Assembly: GCA_001972305.1 (NCBI GenBank)
Contig: BDDD01000082.1
Span: 310,001 to 374,000, forward strand
Source of the DNA: Cephalotus follicularis
Lineage: Eukaryota > Streptophyta > Magnoliopsida > Oxalidales > Cephalotaceae
Direction of reading: 5' to 3'
Length of the DNA: 64,000 nucleotides
Shown here one piece after another: positions 22,229 to 32,781 of this stretch. The notes beneath the pieces are model-generated. The model made no database searches. It had not been told where the DNA came from and was given only the letters and a program-made list of their open reading frames with translations. The first letter of the stretch is position 1, and each line of letters opens with the position of its first letter. A program made the position numbers and the translations under genes.

Positions 22229-22902
22229 TTGGAGGCAGCCCTACATGGAATTTTCAAAAATCATACACTTCCTGACAACCCCAGAGATGCAATCTCTCTT
22301 AGAAAGAGAGCTGAGCGCTTCTTCATGGAGGATGACAAGCTATTACAAAAAACATTGGCAAGAGTGCCACTCATATGCCTATCCACTGGCCAGGCAGAAG
22401 AAGTCATGCGAGAAATACATGCTGGCGATTACGGAGAACACCAAGGAAGGGCTAAGCTATTTAAGGAAGTCATGTCAAAGGGATATTTTTGGCCTACCAT
22501 GGAATTAGAATGTATATCTTTCTCTAGGAAATGTAAAGCTTGTCAAAAGCATGGAAACCTTATACATGCACTAGCCGCAGAGCTACATGCGCTCTCACAC
22601 CAAGGTCATTCCACACATGGGCTTTTGACTTTATAGGTCCCATCAACCCCCCTTCGAACGGCCACACATGGATTCAAACTATTACTGAGTTGTACACTGA
22701 GTGGATTGAGGCAAAGGTACTTCGAAGAAGCACATGGGCTATTATCGTTGTTTTCATTAAAGGGCACATAATCTATAGATTCGAGATCCTAAGGTGTATC
22801 CTATGTAATAATGGCATACCCTTTATAAACAAAAACGTCTGCGAGATGCTAGAACCTTACGGAATTCATCATGTAAAATCTACACCCTATTATCCCAAGG
22901 GG
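22229..22902 (+). pseudogene. Integrase remnant of the Tat element
   Basis: The zinc-binding part is visible as HAGDYGEHQGRAKLFKEV, GYFWPTM and RKCKACQKHGN. The core follows with FHTWAFDFIGPINPPSNG, TELYTEWIEAK and STPYYPKG. The sequence passes into the copia LTR at 22903. Confidence 0.7.
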
Positions 22903-23763
22903 TGTTGGAATTAGTTTTGCAAAGAAACATAAACATAAAATTTGCTAGAACTTAAAGTGTGTTTCAAAAAAAAAATTCTCTACAAAACCAATCATTCTTC
23001 AAGGATCATTGATTCTTAAGTAAGTTGTTTGCATGAATTATAATCAAAATCTAACAAGAGAAGAAGAATAAAGCCCACTCAAGGAAGATGCTCCTTCCTT
23101 CAAGTCCCTTTTTGATTCAAGATTAGCATCCAAGTGTAGGATAGCCTCTAAGGTGGTGCACACCAAGTGATCTCCTTCCTTCCTTCAAGTTCGAAGCCAA
23201 AAGATAAGAACACTTTTGTAGGAAGTCTAGAGGGGGGGTGAATACACTTATAAAAATTACTAGCAATTATACCACAAAATAATTCAATTAACACAAACAC
23301 ACAATTGCGGAAATGTAAAGAGTGTAGGGTTTAGAGAATTGCAAACGGATATATAGTGGTTCAGCAAACCGCCTACGTCCACTCCCCAAGGCCTCCCCTT
23401 GAGTATTTCACTAGGTATGCCCCAAACCGGGCTTGAAACTCCAACCGAGCTCCAACAACTTTCGCTCCAACCAAGCGAATTACAACTTTGCTCCAACCGA
23501 GCAATATAAGAGACAACCTCTCTTGTATGTGTGAAATAAGTGTTTGAAGGTTACAAATTCGTAGTGAATTTGTTTACAATAAAGCTCACTTTAAACAAAG
23601 CTACACATGTGTATGTAATGTAAAAACAAAGCTTTATAATGTGTAGGATTGCTTTGAATTTGATCTCTTTTGATTGTGTGAGAGCTTGGTATTGTACTTG
23701 AGATAGCTTGAGAGAATATGCAACTTGAATGCTTGATCACTTGTGCAAGAGCTCTAATTTTCC

Positions 23764-23770
23764 TCTTATA
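23764..23770 (-). promoter_or_regulatory. TATA box of the Sirevirus 3' LTR
   Basis: The minus strand reads CTATAAGAGG here, about 45 bp downstream of the last motif of the array. The same site is in the other LTR at 30021-30027. Confidence 0.6.
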
Positions 23771-23814
23771 GTTGAGCCTCCAACGGATCTATTTTTAAGG
23801 GTCTGTTACAAATC

Positions 23815-24303
23815 CAGTCGGCTGGATTAATGGTGCGTACATTTGAATATAGTCGTTGGTGTTGGGCAGTCGGCTGTCTCCTCTAGGCAGTCGACTGGTT
23901 GTGCTGGCAGTCGACTGGATGCTCTGTTCCAGTTGGCAGTTGGCCTAAAATTGGAGATAACAAATGCTACTGTATGATTTTGCACAATTGAAAACAGTCG
24001 GCTGGATTCCCTGGCAGTCGACTGGATCCCCTGGCAGTCGACTGGTGCCCTGCTTAAGTCGGCTGGATTGGGTGTTAAAATGTTACAGAAGCTACTGCCT
24101 GAAATTGTACCCCATGGCAGTCGACTGATGTCCTGTGACAGTCGACTGGATTGGCCTGGCAGTCGACTGGACCCCTGTGGCAGTCGACTGGATTGTTGTT
24201 CCTGCAGATTCCGAGTTTGGTTGAAGAACCAGTCGACTACACAACCTCTGGCAGTCGACTACACATCCTTGGGCAGTCGACTGGATTGCCTTCCAGTCGG
24301 CTG
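23815..24303. promoter_or_regulatory. Phased GTCGAC array in the Sirevirus 3' LTR
   Basis: Motif starts form clusters: 23867, 23888, 23908, 23930; 23995, 24015, 24035, 24056; 24118, 24139, 24160, 24181; 24230, 24252, 24274, 24294. Spacings are 20-22 bp, and three in a row are exactly 21. The core is CAGTCGACTG or CAGTCGGCTG. The spacers are unlike one another. It occupies most of the U3 upstream of the TATA box. Confidence 0.7.
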
Positions 24304-24468
24304 GATTGACCTGTATCTGTATGAATGTTCTTGGCACAACTTTGGACATAAAATCAAGTGAGTATATGAAGTTACAACTCAAGGAATTACGCATACAAGT
24401 AATCTATGTTTGTTAATCATCAAAATAACATATGTGAGCGTAATTAATCGGGGTGGCAAAGGCCAACA

Positions 24469-24483
24469 ATCTCCCCCTTTTTG
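24469..24483 (-). other. Polypurine tract of the Sirevirus
   Basis: The minus strand reads CAAAAAGGGGGAGAT directly before the 3' LTR start TGTTGGCC. Three further G5 purine tracts lie upstream (24731-24742, 24769-24780, 24800-24810). Confidence 0.8.
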
Positions 24484-24730
24484 ATGATTGACAAAACATG
24501 CATATTTTGCATAAAAACTTGACAAACATAACCATTTTTAGTTCAAAGTCCAAATATATCAATTTTTGCATATCCAAGGCACATGTCATATCAAAATACA
24601 CTTGCTCAAAGCAAGATTTTAACCCATCTCATCAATATGCAATATTTTCAATATATTCCCCAAATGCAACTTCAAATATGCAAACTTATGCAAACTTTCA
24701 ATTTCAATGCAATGTGAAAAATATAAATCT

Positions 24731-24810
24731 CTCCCCCTTTTTGTCAAACTACAAACAGAGAAATGGAAGCTCCCCCTCAATCATAGCATAGATTGAAGAG
24801 CTCCCCCTCA
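24731..24810 (-). other. Additional purine tracts upstream of the Sirevirus 3' LTR
   Basis: Minus-strand AAAAAGGGGGAGAG and two TGAGGGGGAGC tracts lie 260-340 bp from the LTR. Multiplied purine tracts are a known mark of Sireviruses. The stretch 24484-25110 otherwise holds no gene that I recognise. Confidence 0.65.
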
Positions 24811-25110
24811 ACATATGCATTCAAAGGCAATTTTATCAATAAGGTCAATGCAATAAGAGAGATCAATAAAGATTGAAGCACAATTCCATTAAAAACTTGA
24901 AATACATAAACAATCGTATTAACCACAAGATCAAAGCCAATAATATGAGACACATTGTAATTCCATACATAAACCAAATGCATATCATCATTAAAGTGCT
25001 TAAAAACATTAAGTACAACCAACACATTGTCTTTTACAATTCAACACATAGAAAGACATTACACAAGCAAAGTTCCAAAAATACAAAGACATGATAATGC
25101 AAATGTAAGC

Positions 25111-26242
25111 TCAAGAGGGAGGAGGGTGCTGTGGGAAAGCGTTTTGAAGCATCTGAATGATGTCTGCTTGTCCCTGTCGGAGATCCGCTTGACCTTGAAG
25201 GATATTGGCTTGTCCTTCGCTGAACTGGTTCATTTTCCCTTTAAGATATTCAATGTCTGCTTGGGCAAGATCCATCCTGGCTAGAAGTGAGTCCAGGGTG
25301 GGTCTACTGCTCATCATCCTCCTCATCTCCTCCTCTAACATGTGCTTGCTCTCTTATCTATTCTCTCCCTCTGCCTTGTATCTTGACCCACTCACCATCC
25401 TCAAATACAACGTTACATTGTCTAAGCCCCGCTTTATTCACTAACTTCTTATGGGAAGGTTTAACACTTTGCTCATCCTCAGGAATATCTAGATTAAGAG
25501 ATTCAAAAATCCTACTCAAAAGCATAGGATATGGAGTATGATTGGATCTAGATAGCAAATGATTTACAATAAGATAAGGAAGGTTAATAGAGGTCCCATT
25601 TTTGACACATGCAACGAATTTAAGGTCTCGCTCGGAAGGAAGAGTGTGCGAGCCTTCTTTTGGGAGGAATGTGTTTGTGACAAGTAATAGAATGATCCTA
25701 GAGGCAATTGGCAAATGGCTACTAGTCACATTAATAAGGGGTTGACATTAGGTTGCTCTAAACAAATTCCTAGGGCCTCCGTTCTACCAATATCATTAAA
25801 ATGAGTAATGCCTTCATTAGGAATACCTAGTGTTTCCGCTACCAAATCAGGGGTTATAGAGATAGGATTCCCTAAAACAAATGAATTGGCAATGCAAGTG
25901 GTAGAGGATTCTAGATTAGCATAAAACAATTTAACTAATCTAGGATATATAACATGAGAAGAGCAAAGGTATTCAAACCAACCCATAGTTTCTAACCATG
26001 TCATCACTATAGTAAGATTACTAATGAGAACATCCCTAGATAACCACTTCTCAAAATGTAGCTTAACAGAGCTAAAATGTGAGTTATACCTCATCTCTTT
26101 CTCTTTGGAGAGAAAGAGGTCATTGTCGAAATCAAGCGCCGCTTGTGAGCCCCTTGGTTGCCTTGAAGTAGTTCCTCTTGCTCTCTTTGGTCCAATTGAT
26201 GATTACAGGTTCAGATATTGGAGTTTCTAGGGTTTTTGGCAT
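25111..26242 (-). pseudogene. Extra open reading frame of the Sirevirus, plant-transposon-protein-like
   Basis: Downstream of pol on the same strand lies an additional coding stretch. It begins MPKTLETPISEP at 26242 and is readable in pieces. The middle part (25726-26094) has RYNSHFSSVKLHFEKW, WLETMGWFEYLC, YPRLVKLFYANL and ISITPDLVAETLGIP. This pattern (a bulky N-terminal segment, LVxxFYANL, then xxIxxxLGIP) recalls the 'putative plant transposon protein' domain (PF20167-like). The end (25111-25341) is a charged coiled-coil-like tail with GQADLRQGQADI repeats. It does not look like an envelope protein: I see no signal peptide or membrane segment. The copy is degraded. Function is unknown. 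Confidence 0.6.
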
Positions 26243-26284
26243 TTTAAGAGTTGAGAGAAGTGAGAGAGAGTGTGGAATTCAGGT

Positions 26285-26383
26285 GTTTTAAAACCCTGAT
26301 CAGCGGGATTCCAGTCGACTGGCCACTAATGGCAGTCGACTGGATGGCAGGCAGTCGACTGGACAGTTTGTCCAGTCGGCTGT
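26285..26383 (-). promoter_or_regulatory. GTCGAC array and TATA-like site upstream of the Sirevirus extra ORF
   Basis: Motif starts at 26312, 26333, 26352 and 26373 are spaced 21, 19 and 21 bp. On the minus strand they lead within 18 bp to GTTTTAAAAC (26285-26294), then a CT-rich stretch and an ATG at 26242. This mirrors the array-then-TATA order of the LTR of the same element, so an internal promoter for the extra frame is plausible. Confidence 0.45.
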
Positions 26384-26609
26384 TTTCTGCAGAAATGAGA
26401 ATTGCAGAAAATTAGCCTATCCAATTGATTTGCAAACCTTCGGTTAACCATTATGGACTAATGGCAACCTAGGTATATGAGCTAATTTGTGTTATTCAGT
26501 TGAAAACTCAATGTGTAAATGCATGATGATTTTTGAAAACATTTTCACTCAATTCAATCAAAAATCAATTAAGCATCACAATTATACATAAAATGAGTTA
26601 GGAAGGATT

Positions 26610-29084
26610 TTACATACCTAGCTCTCTCCGCAAAGTGCAGAATCTTTCGTTGTCCAGCGGCTTTGTGAAAATATCTGCAACTTGGTTCAAGGTGTCAATA
26701 TATTGAAGAAAAATGTCACCCTTTTCAACATGATCTCTAAGAAAATTATGTCTAATTTCAATGTGCTTAGACTTAGAGTGTTGAACGGGATTTCTACTCA
26801 AATTTATAGCACTGTTATTGTCACATTTAATACACACATTGCTAATGCTAATTCCGAAGTCACAAATTTGTTGCTTAAGCCACAAGACTTGAGCACAACA
26901 ACTTCCCGTCGCAACATATTCGGCTTTGGTGGTAGATAGAGCAACACTATTTTGTTTCTTGGAAAACCAAGACACTAAAGAGTAACCTAGAAATTGGCAA
27001 GTACCACTAGTGCTTTTTCTATCTAATTTGCAACCACCATAGTCGGCATCGGAATAAGCATGCAAGTTAAACAAAGAATCATGTGAATAAAATAATCCTA
27101 ATAATGGTGTGTATGCAAGATATCTAAAGATTCGCTTAACCGCGGTTAAGTGAGATTCTCTAGGTGATGATTGATATCTAGCACAAAGACATACACTAAA
27201 CATTATATCTGGTGTACTAGCGGTTAGGTAAAGTAGAGATCCCACCATGCTTCTATATAATTTTTGATCTACCTCTTTACCATCCTCATCCTTGTCAAGT
27301 TTTGTTGCAATGCTCATAGGTGTCTTGCAAGGCTTTGAGTGCTCCATTCCAAATCTTTTGAGTAGATCTTTGGTGTATTTGGATTGGTTGATGAAAGTCC
27401 CTTCATTTCCTTGTTGGATTTGAAATCCAAGGAAATACTTGAGTTCCCCCATCATACTCATTTCGAATTCACCTTGCATAGTGTTAGCAAACTCAACACA
27501 AAGAGAATCGTTAGTAGAACCAAATATAATATCATCTACATAAATTTGAACAATAAGAATATCATTAAGTTTAGTCTTAACAAAAAGCGTTTTATCTACT
27601 AAACCTCTTTTGAAATCATTTTCCAAGAGAAATTTTGAAAGTCTTTCATACCAAGCTCTTGGTGCTTGCTTTAAAGCGTAAAGTGCTTTAGATAGTTTAA
27701 AAACATGATCGGGAAAATGCACATTTTCAAAACCTGGAGGTTGTTTAACATAAACTTCCTCATTGATTATGCCATTTAAAAATGCACTTTTAACATCCAT
27801 TTGATGCAATTTAAAACCTTTAAAACAAGCAAAGGCCATTAACAATCTAATAGCTTCTAATCTAGCTACCGGAGCAAAGGTTTCATCATAGTCAATGCCT
27901 TCCTCTTGACTATAACCTTGTGCAACTAATCTAGCTTTATTCCGAATAACCAACCCATTTTCATTCATTTTGTTTCTAAAAATCCATTTGGTTTCAATGA
28001 TGGATTGATGTTTAGGCCTAGGAACTAATGACCAAACATTGCTTTTGTCAAATTGGTTTAGTTCCTCTTGCATAGCCACAATCCAACAATCATCATTTAA
28101 AGCGTCTAAAACATTTTTGGGTTCGATATTAGAAATAAAAGCTACATTATCGCAATACTCTCGAAGAGCGGAACGAGTTCTTACCCCCTCGGTAGGATTA
28201 CCGATTACCTCGTTGTCCTTTACGTATTCTCTTTCTCTTCTAGCAATAGGCTCCTTGGTGACTTGAATTTGTTCAATTTCTTCTTCATGTCCTTCTTCTT
28301 CAACTTTGTCAACATCACCATCTTGTTTGTTGATGTCCAAGCTTTCCATTTGCTCCAAAATACCTACATCATCAACAACCTCTCCCTTTCTCGGAGCAAT
28401 ATTAGACTCTTCAAATAAGACATGAATTGACTCTTCAATAATCAAAGTTCTTTTATTAAACACCCTATATGCCTTAGAATTCAAAGAGTAGCCTAGAAAT
28501 ATTCCTTCATCACTCTTGGCATCAAATTTTCCAAGATTATCTTTTCCATTATTTAAAACGAAAACTTTGCATCCAAAAGGTCTCAAGTGACTAACACTTG
28601 GTTTTCTTTCATTGAAAAGCTCATATGGGGTTTTCTTTAAAATAGATCTAATCATGACTCTATTTATTATATAGCATGCGGTGTTCACGGCTTTCGCCCA
28701 AAGATATTTTGGCAAATTGTTTTCACACAACATGGTTCTCCCCGTTTCTTCTAGGGTTCTATTCCTCCTCTCAACAACACCATTTTGTCGATGAGTTCTA
28801 GGAGCCGAGAAGTTATGCTGAATACCTAGTTCATTACAAAAAGTTTCAAAACCAAGGTTTTCAAATTCTTTGCCGTGATCACTACGTATGCTAGCAATAG
28901 ATAGACTCTTTTCATTTTGAATTCGTCTACCAAAATTAACAAAGGAATCTAAGGCATCACTCTTCAAATCTAAGAAGATAACCCAAGTAAACCTAGAATA
29001 ATCATCAACAATAACTAAGCCATATTGTTTACCACCAAGACTTAAAGTTCTAGTGGGTAAGGATGAGCAATTTCCACACCTCAT
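26610..29084 (-). pseudogene. pol region of the Sirevirus: integrase core, RT, RNase H
   Basis: An open stretch of 824 codons holds, in order, the integrase core (YGLVIVDDYSRFTW, SIRSDHGKEFEN, APRTHRQNGVVERRNRTL; about residues 20-230), an acidic linker with EEEGHEEEIEQ, the RT (about 340-590; ARLVAQGYSQEEGIDYDETF, DVKSAFLNGIINEEVYV, QIYVDDIIFGS) and RNase H (about 690-820; SDADYGGCKLDRKSTSG, STTKAEYVA, CDNNSAINLS, KHIEIRHNFLRDHV). Integrase before RT is the Ty1/copia order. The fragment is long and well preserved for a fossil. It lies within an element that is defective overall. Confidence 0.9.
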
Positions 29085-29424
29085 GTGCGGAAGTACATCT
29101 CCTAACGAGATTGTATTCGGTCTTGTCTAAAGATACAAGTAATATATTCAAGGCCTTGTTATCTATAGTCAATTTTCTAAAGTCATCCTCATCCCATTCG
29201 TCTTTCGATTTGGAAACGAGTTCGTTTTTATCATTTAGCCGCATAGGGGTATGAGGGCCATTTTTTACACTAAGCCAATTCCTAAAGTCTCTAGACTTAA
29301 GGTATATCTCCATCCGACTTTTCCAATAAGGAAAATCGTCACCACTAAAGAATGGGACCTTAAATTCGGAGACATCGTCATTGTGTCGGGATTGGTTGTT
29401 CATGCTAGTAGAGGCCATGATCAA
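29050..29424 (-). pseudogene. gag N-terminal region of the Sirevirus
   Basis: It starts MIMASTSMNNQSRHNDD about 50 bp after the 5' LTR. Copia gag motifs follow: PFFSGDDFPYWKSRMEIYL, RNWLSVKNGP, DNKALNILLVSL and CTSAHEVWKLL. Only the first part of a Sirevirus gag is represented. Confidence 0.8.
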
Positions 29425-29460
29425 AACTCAAGATGTTAATCTTTAATAAAGAGTAACCCT

Positions 29461-29471
29461 CTCTGATACCA
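29461..29471 (-). other. Primer binding site of the Sirevirus
   Basis: The minus strand reads TGGTATCAGAG just after the 5' LTR, matching the tRNA-Met 3' end. Confidence 0.8.
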
Positions 29472-29473
29472 AT

Positions 29474-30746
29474 TGTAGGAAGTCTAGAGGGGGGGTGAAT
29501 AGACTTATAAAAATTACTAGCAATTATACCACAAAATAATTCAATTAACACAAACACACAATTGTGGAAATTTAAAGAGTGTAGGGTTTAGAGAATTGCA
29601 AACGGATATATAGTGGTTCGGCAAACCGCCTACGTCCACTCCCCAAGGCCTCCCCTTGAGTATTTCACTAGGTATGCCCCAAACCGGGCTTGAAACTCCA
29701 ACCGAGCTCCAACAACTTTGGCTCCAACCAAGCGAATTACAACTTTGCTACAACCGAGCAATACAAGAGACAACCTCTCTTGTATGTGTGAAATAAGTGT
29801 TTGAAGGTTACAAATTCGTAGTGAATATGTTTACAATAAAGCTCACTTTAAACAAAGCTACACGTGTGTATGTAATGTAAAAACAAAGCTTTGTAATGTG
29901 CAGGATTGCTTTGAATTTGATCTCTTTTGATTGTGTGAGACTTTGGTATTGTACTTGAGATAGCTTGAGAGAATATGCAACTTGAATGCTTGATCACTTG
30001 TGCAAGAGCTCTAATTTTCCTCTTATAGTTGAGCCTCCAACGGATCTATTTTTAAGGGTCTGTTACAAATCCAGTCGGCTGGATTTATACGGCAGTCGGC
30101 TGCCTTGATGGCGCGTACATTTGAATATAGCCGCTGGTGTTGGCCAGTCGGCTGTCTCCTCTAGGCAGTCGACTGGTTGTGATGGCAGTCGGCTGGATGC
30201 CCTGTTCCAGTCGGCAGTTGGCCTAAAATTGGAGATAACAAATGCTACTGTATGATTTTGCACAATTGAAAACAGTCGGCTGGATTCCCTGGCAGTAGAC
30301 TGGATCCCCTGGCAGTCGACTGGTGCCCTACTTCAGTCGACTGGATTGGGTGTTAAAATGTTACAGAAGCTACTGCCTAAAATTGTACCCCATGGCAGTC
30401 GACTGATGTCCTGTGACAGTCGAGTGGATTGGCCTGGCAGTCGACTGGACCCCTGTGGCAGTCGACTGGATTGTTGTTCCTGCAGATTCTGAGTTTGGTT
30501 GAAGAACCAGTCGACTACACAACCTCTGGCAGTCGACTACACATCCTTGGGCAGTCGACTGGATTGCCTTCCAGTCGGCTGGATTGACCTGTATCTGAAT
30601 GAATGTTCTTGGCACAACTTTGGACATAAAATCAAGTGAGTATATGAAGTTAAAACTCAAGGAATTATGCATACAAGTAATCTATGTTTGTTAATCATCA
30701 AAATAACATATGCGAGCGTAATTAATCGGGGTGGCAAAGGCCAACA
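29474..30746 (-). repeat. 5' LTR of the Sirevirus
   Basis: This 1273-bp LTR matches 23217-24468, with about 21 bp more around one motif unit (near 30080). The array extends over about 30070-30585 and the minus-strand TATA box is at 30021-30027. ACTTT follows at 30747-30751. Confidence 0.9.
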
Positions 30747-30751
30747 ACTTT

Positions 30752-31219
30752 GTTGCTTTATCTCTTATTTTGACCGAAATTATTAACTAAAGGGACAAGT
30801 GTCTTTCTTTTAGCTTATGCTAGTAAGCTCTACAAAAAGGAAGATAAGGTTCAGGAAATATCTAACTTTCTTCACCGTTAAGAAATAGACCAAGTCAAAA
30901 ACCTAGTGATAGCCGAATTTCCCTTTAAATAAATCATCTCATGGTTTATTTAGTGTGTAACCCTAATATACACCATGTTATTGTAGATCGACACTTGTAC
31001 TGTGTATGATCCTAAAGGTTCATTATAACGCTGACCGTAGAATTAAATTCCAAATTCTTAAATCCATTAATTAGGTATTTTCGTCACATGAAAATCATTC
31101 TAGTTGGCATTCCTAATTAAAACTATTTTAATCATTTTTCTTCTGAAACAGGTTATCAATCTGTCTCAGGCTTTTTACTGATCAACATCGACATCAAGCA
31201 ATGCATACTGACCCCCAGG
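30752..31219 (-). repeat. Middle segment of the host copia 3' LTR
   Basis: This stretch lies between the target repeats of two nested elements (ACTTT on its left, CCAGG at its right end). It is AT-rich and holds no gene. Confidence 0.6.
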
Positions 31220-31689
31220 TGTCACACCCTGTTTTCACTTTCCATGTAAAACATGGCTATCAGTTAATCCAACATTTATAAAACTCCAATAAAATTAAAA
31301 CTTTAGCAGAAGCAATCAATAATACTGGATTACATAAAGGTATTCCCATGTAGCCTATACTACCTGCTTAACTCATTGCAATACAAGTTATATTTTACAT
31401 ATCGGGAATGTAAATACAACACAACGGAGCATGTTCATTGCAATACATTTAACAACCTTAGTCAAACAATAGAACCTCTCCAAGTTACGGCTTCAGCAGC
31501 TCGTGTGATCCTTCACTTCAATCTAAAATGTTAAGCGGTTAGCCAAAACACAGGCTAAGGAGAGAAAATATAAATGCACTTGGGGACAGCAAAAGCCATG
31601 TAATGAATGCATTCATAATGCAACACATGATAAATCACTATACACATATATATGTGCATATCGGTCAATATATACGCAACCATACCAAG

Positions 31690-31960
31690 TCACAACGATA
31701 AGCAATCAGTCCAGGTCACAAGGACAAGCAATCAGTCCATTCAATCATGTCCCATAGGACCACGGTCATTTAGTCAATCATGTCACCAAGACAATGATCA
31801 TTCAATCACGTCGCAAAGGACAACAACAATCACTCACTCATTCAAGTCACAAAGACAACTATCAATCTCTCACTTAGTCAAGTCACAATGACAACAATCA
31901 ATCACTCACTCAGTAAAGTCACAATGACAACAATCCACTCACTCACTCAATCAATCATTC
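31690..31960. repeat. Short tandem repeat of GTCACAANGACAACAATCA units
   Basis: Units of about 30-40 bp share GTCACAANGACAA and CAATCACTCACTCA. They pass directly into the 172-bp repeat and are part of the LTR. Confidence 0.7.
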
Positions 31961-31970
31961 AGGGATGCTT

Positions 31971-32480
31971 CCGCATAGCGTTTAACACCCTGTCACTTAC
32001 GCACAGCATTTAGTGACCCGGTTGCTTTCGCAAAGCGTTTAGTGACCCGGTTACTTCAGCACAACTTTTAGTAACCGCTGAATCAATTATGTCACAAGGA
32101 CAACAATCCAGTCACTCACTCACTCACTCAATCAATCATTCAGGGATGCTTTCATAGAATGTTTAACACCCTATCACTTTCGCACAGTGTTTAGTGACCC
32201 GGTTACTTCTGCACAGCGTTTAGTAACCAGGTTACTTCTGCACAGCGTTTAGTATCCGCTGAATCAATCATGCCACAAGGACAACAATCCACTGACTCAA
32301 TCAATCAATCATTCAGGGATGCTTCCACACAGCGTTTAACAGCCTGTCACTTCCGCACAGCGTTTAGTGACCGCTGAATCAATCTCTCAAAATTACATAT
32401 ATAATGTAATGTAACAAGTTGCTCTTGGTAGAGAAACAATAAAACACTTCTAGCTCAGTGGCATAAAAACACTTTCACTG
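31971..32480. repeat. 172-bp tandem repeat in the CCAGG LTR, about three units
   Basis: AGGGATGCTT marks units at 31971, 32142 and 32315 (spacing 171 and 173 bp). Each unit has inner repeats of GCACAGCGTTTAGTGACC and ends with GCTGAATCAAT. The third unit is shorter. Confidence 0.8.
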
Positions 32481-32781
32481 ATCACTTGTCCTCATTATCA
32501 GAGTACCGCTTGAACGCTTAAACACTTTCATTTGCCCTGTCGGATAAACACTTGAACAAATTTGATAAAACACTGGAACAATAGTATTTATGTGTAAAAT
32601 ACTTTGTAACACTAACAATAAATGGCGCTTATAGCACTTAGTTGTTGAAATCCTTGAAAACACTTTAAACACTAGTATTTGAGAATACTTGATAGATATA
32701 AACATATATAATGATAACAATACGCAATTCAAGGATCAACAATCATTAAACAATCACTTATGCATAAACAGCACCTAAAGG

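Larger units (their letters stand above)
14451..22902 (+). mobile_element. Tat-lineage Ty3/gypsy internal region
   Basis: The order is gag, protease, RT, RNase H, a second archaeal-type RNase H, then integrase. The second RNase H marks the Tat lineage. A solo LTR is nested at 19061-21925 between that RNase H and the integrase. The element stops inside the integrase where the minus-strand copia element begins; the remainder is not in this window. It is strongly degraded, with many breaks, so it is probably one of the oldest layers. Confidence 0.8.
23217..24468 (-). repeat. 3' LTR of the Sirevirus
   Basis: The 1252-bp LTR runs from TGTTGGCCTTTGCC to TTCCTACA on the minus strand. It matches 29474-30746. 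About sixteen GTCGAC/GTCGGC motifs lie upstream of a minus-strand TATA box (TATAAGA, 23764-23770), and a 5'-UTR-like stretch follows. Confidence 0.9.
23217..30746 (-). mobile_element. Sirevirus-type Ty1/copia retrotransposon, target repeat ACTTT
   Basis: It is a 7530-bp element with two LTRs, flanked by ACTTT at 23212-23216 and 30747-30751. On the minus strand the order is 5' LTR, primer site, gag start, pol, an additional open reading frame, purine tract and 3' LTR. The additional frame and repeated purine tracts between pol and the 3' LTR fit the Sirevirus (Maximus/SIRE) group. The LTRs agree at about 97 percent by eye, consistent with an age near one million years. The coding interior is shorter than in a complete Sirevirus, so the copy is defective with a few breaks, although both ends look whole. 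Confidence 0.85.

Noticed and set aside
23867-24303. Evenly spaced palindromes resembling a CRISPR array
   Set aside because: The repeated part is only about 10 bp, spacers are 10-12 bp, the array lies inside LTRs in a plant sequence and there are no cas genes.
24092-24394. 100-codon minus-strand frame with IQSTA repeats, also at 30370-30672, as a conserved gene
   Set aside because: It is the translation of the GTCGAC array in both LTRs of one element; the conservation is that of the LTR pair.
31971-32480. Centromeric satellite
   Set aside because: Only about three monomers, fully inside an LTR whose ends and target repeats are defined.
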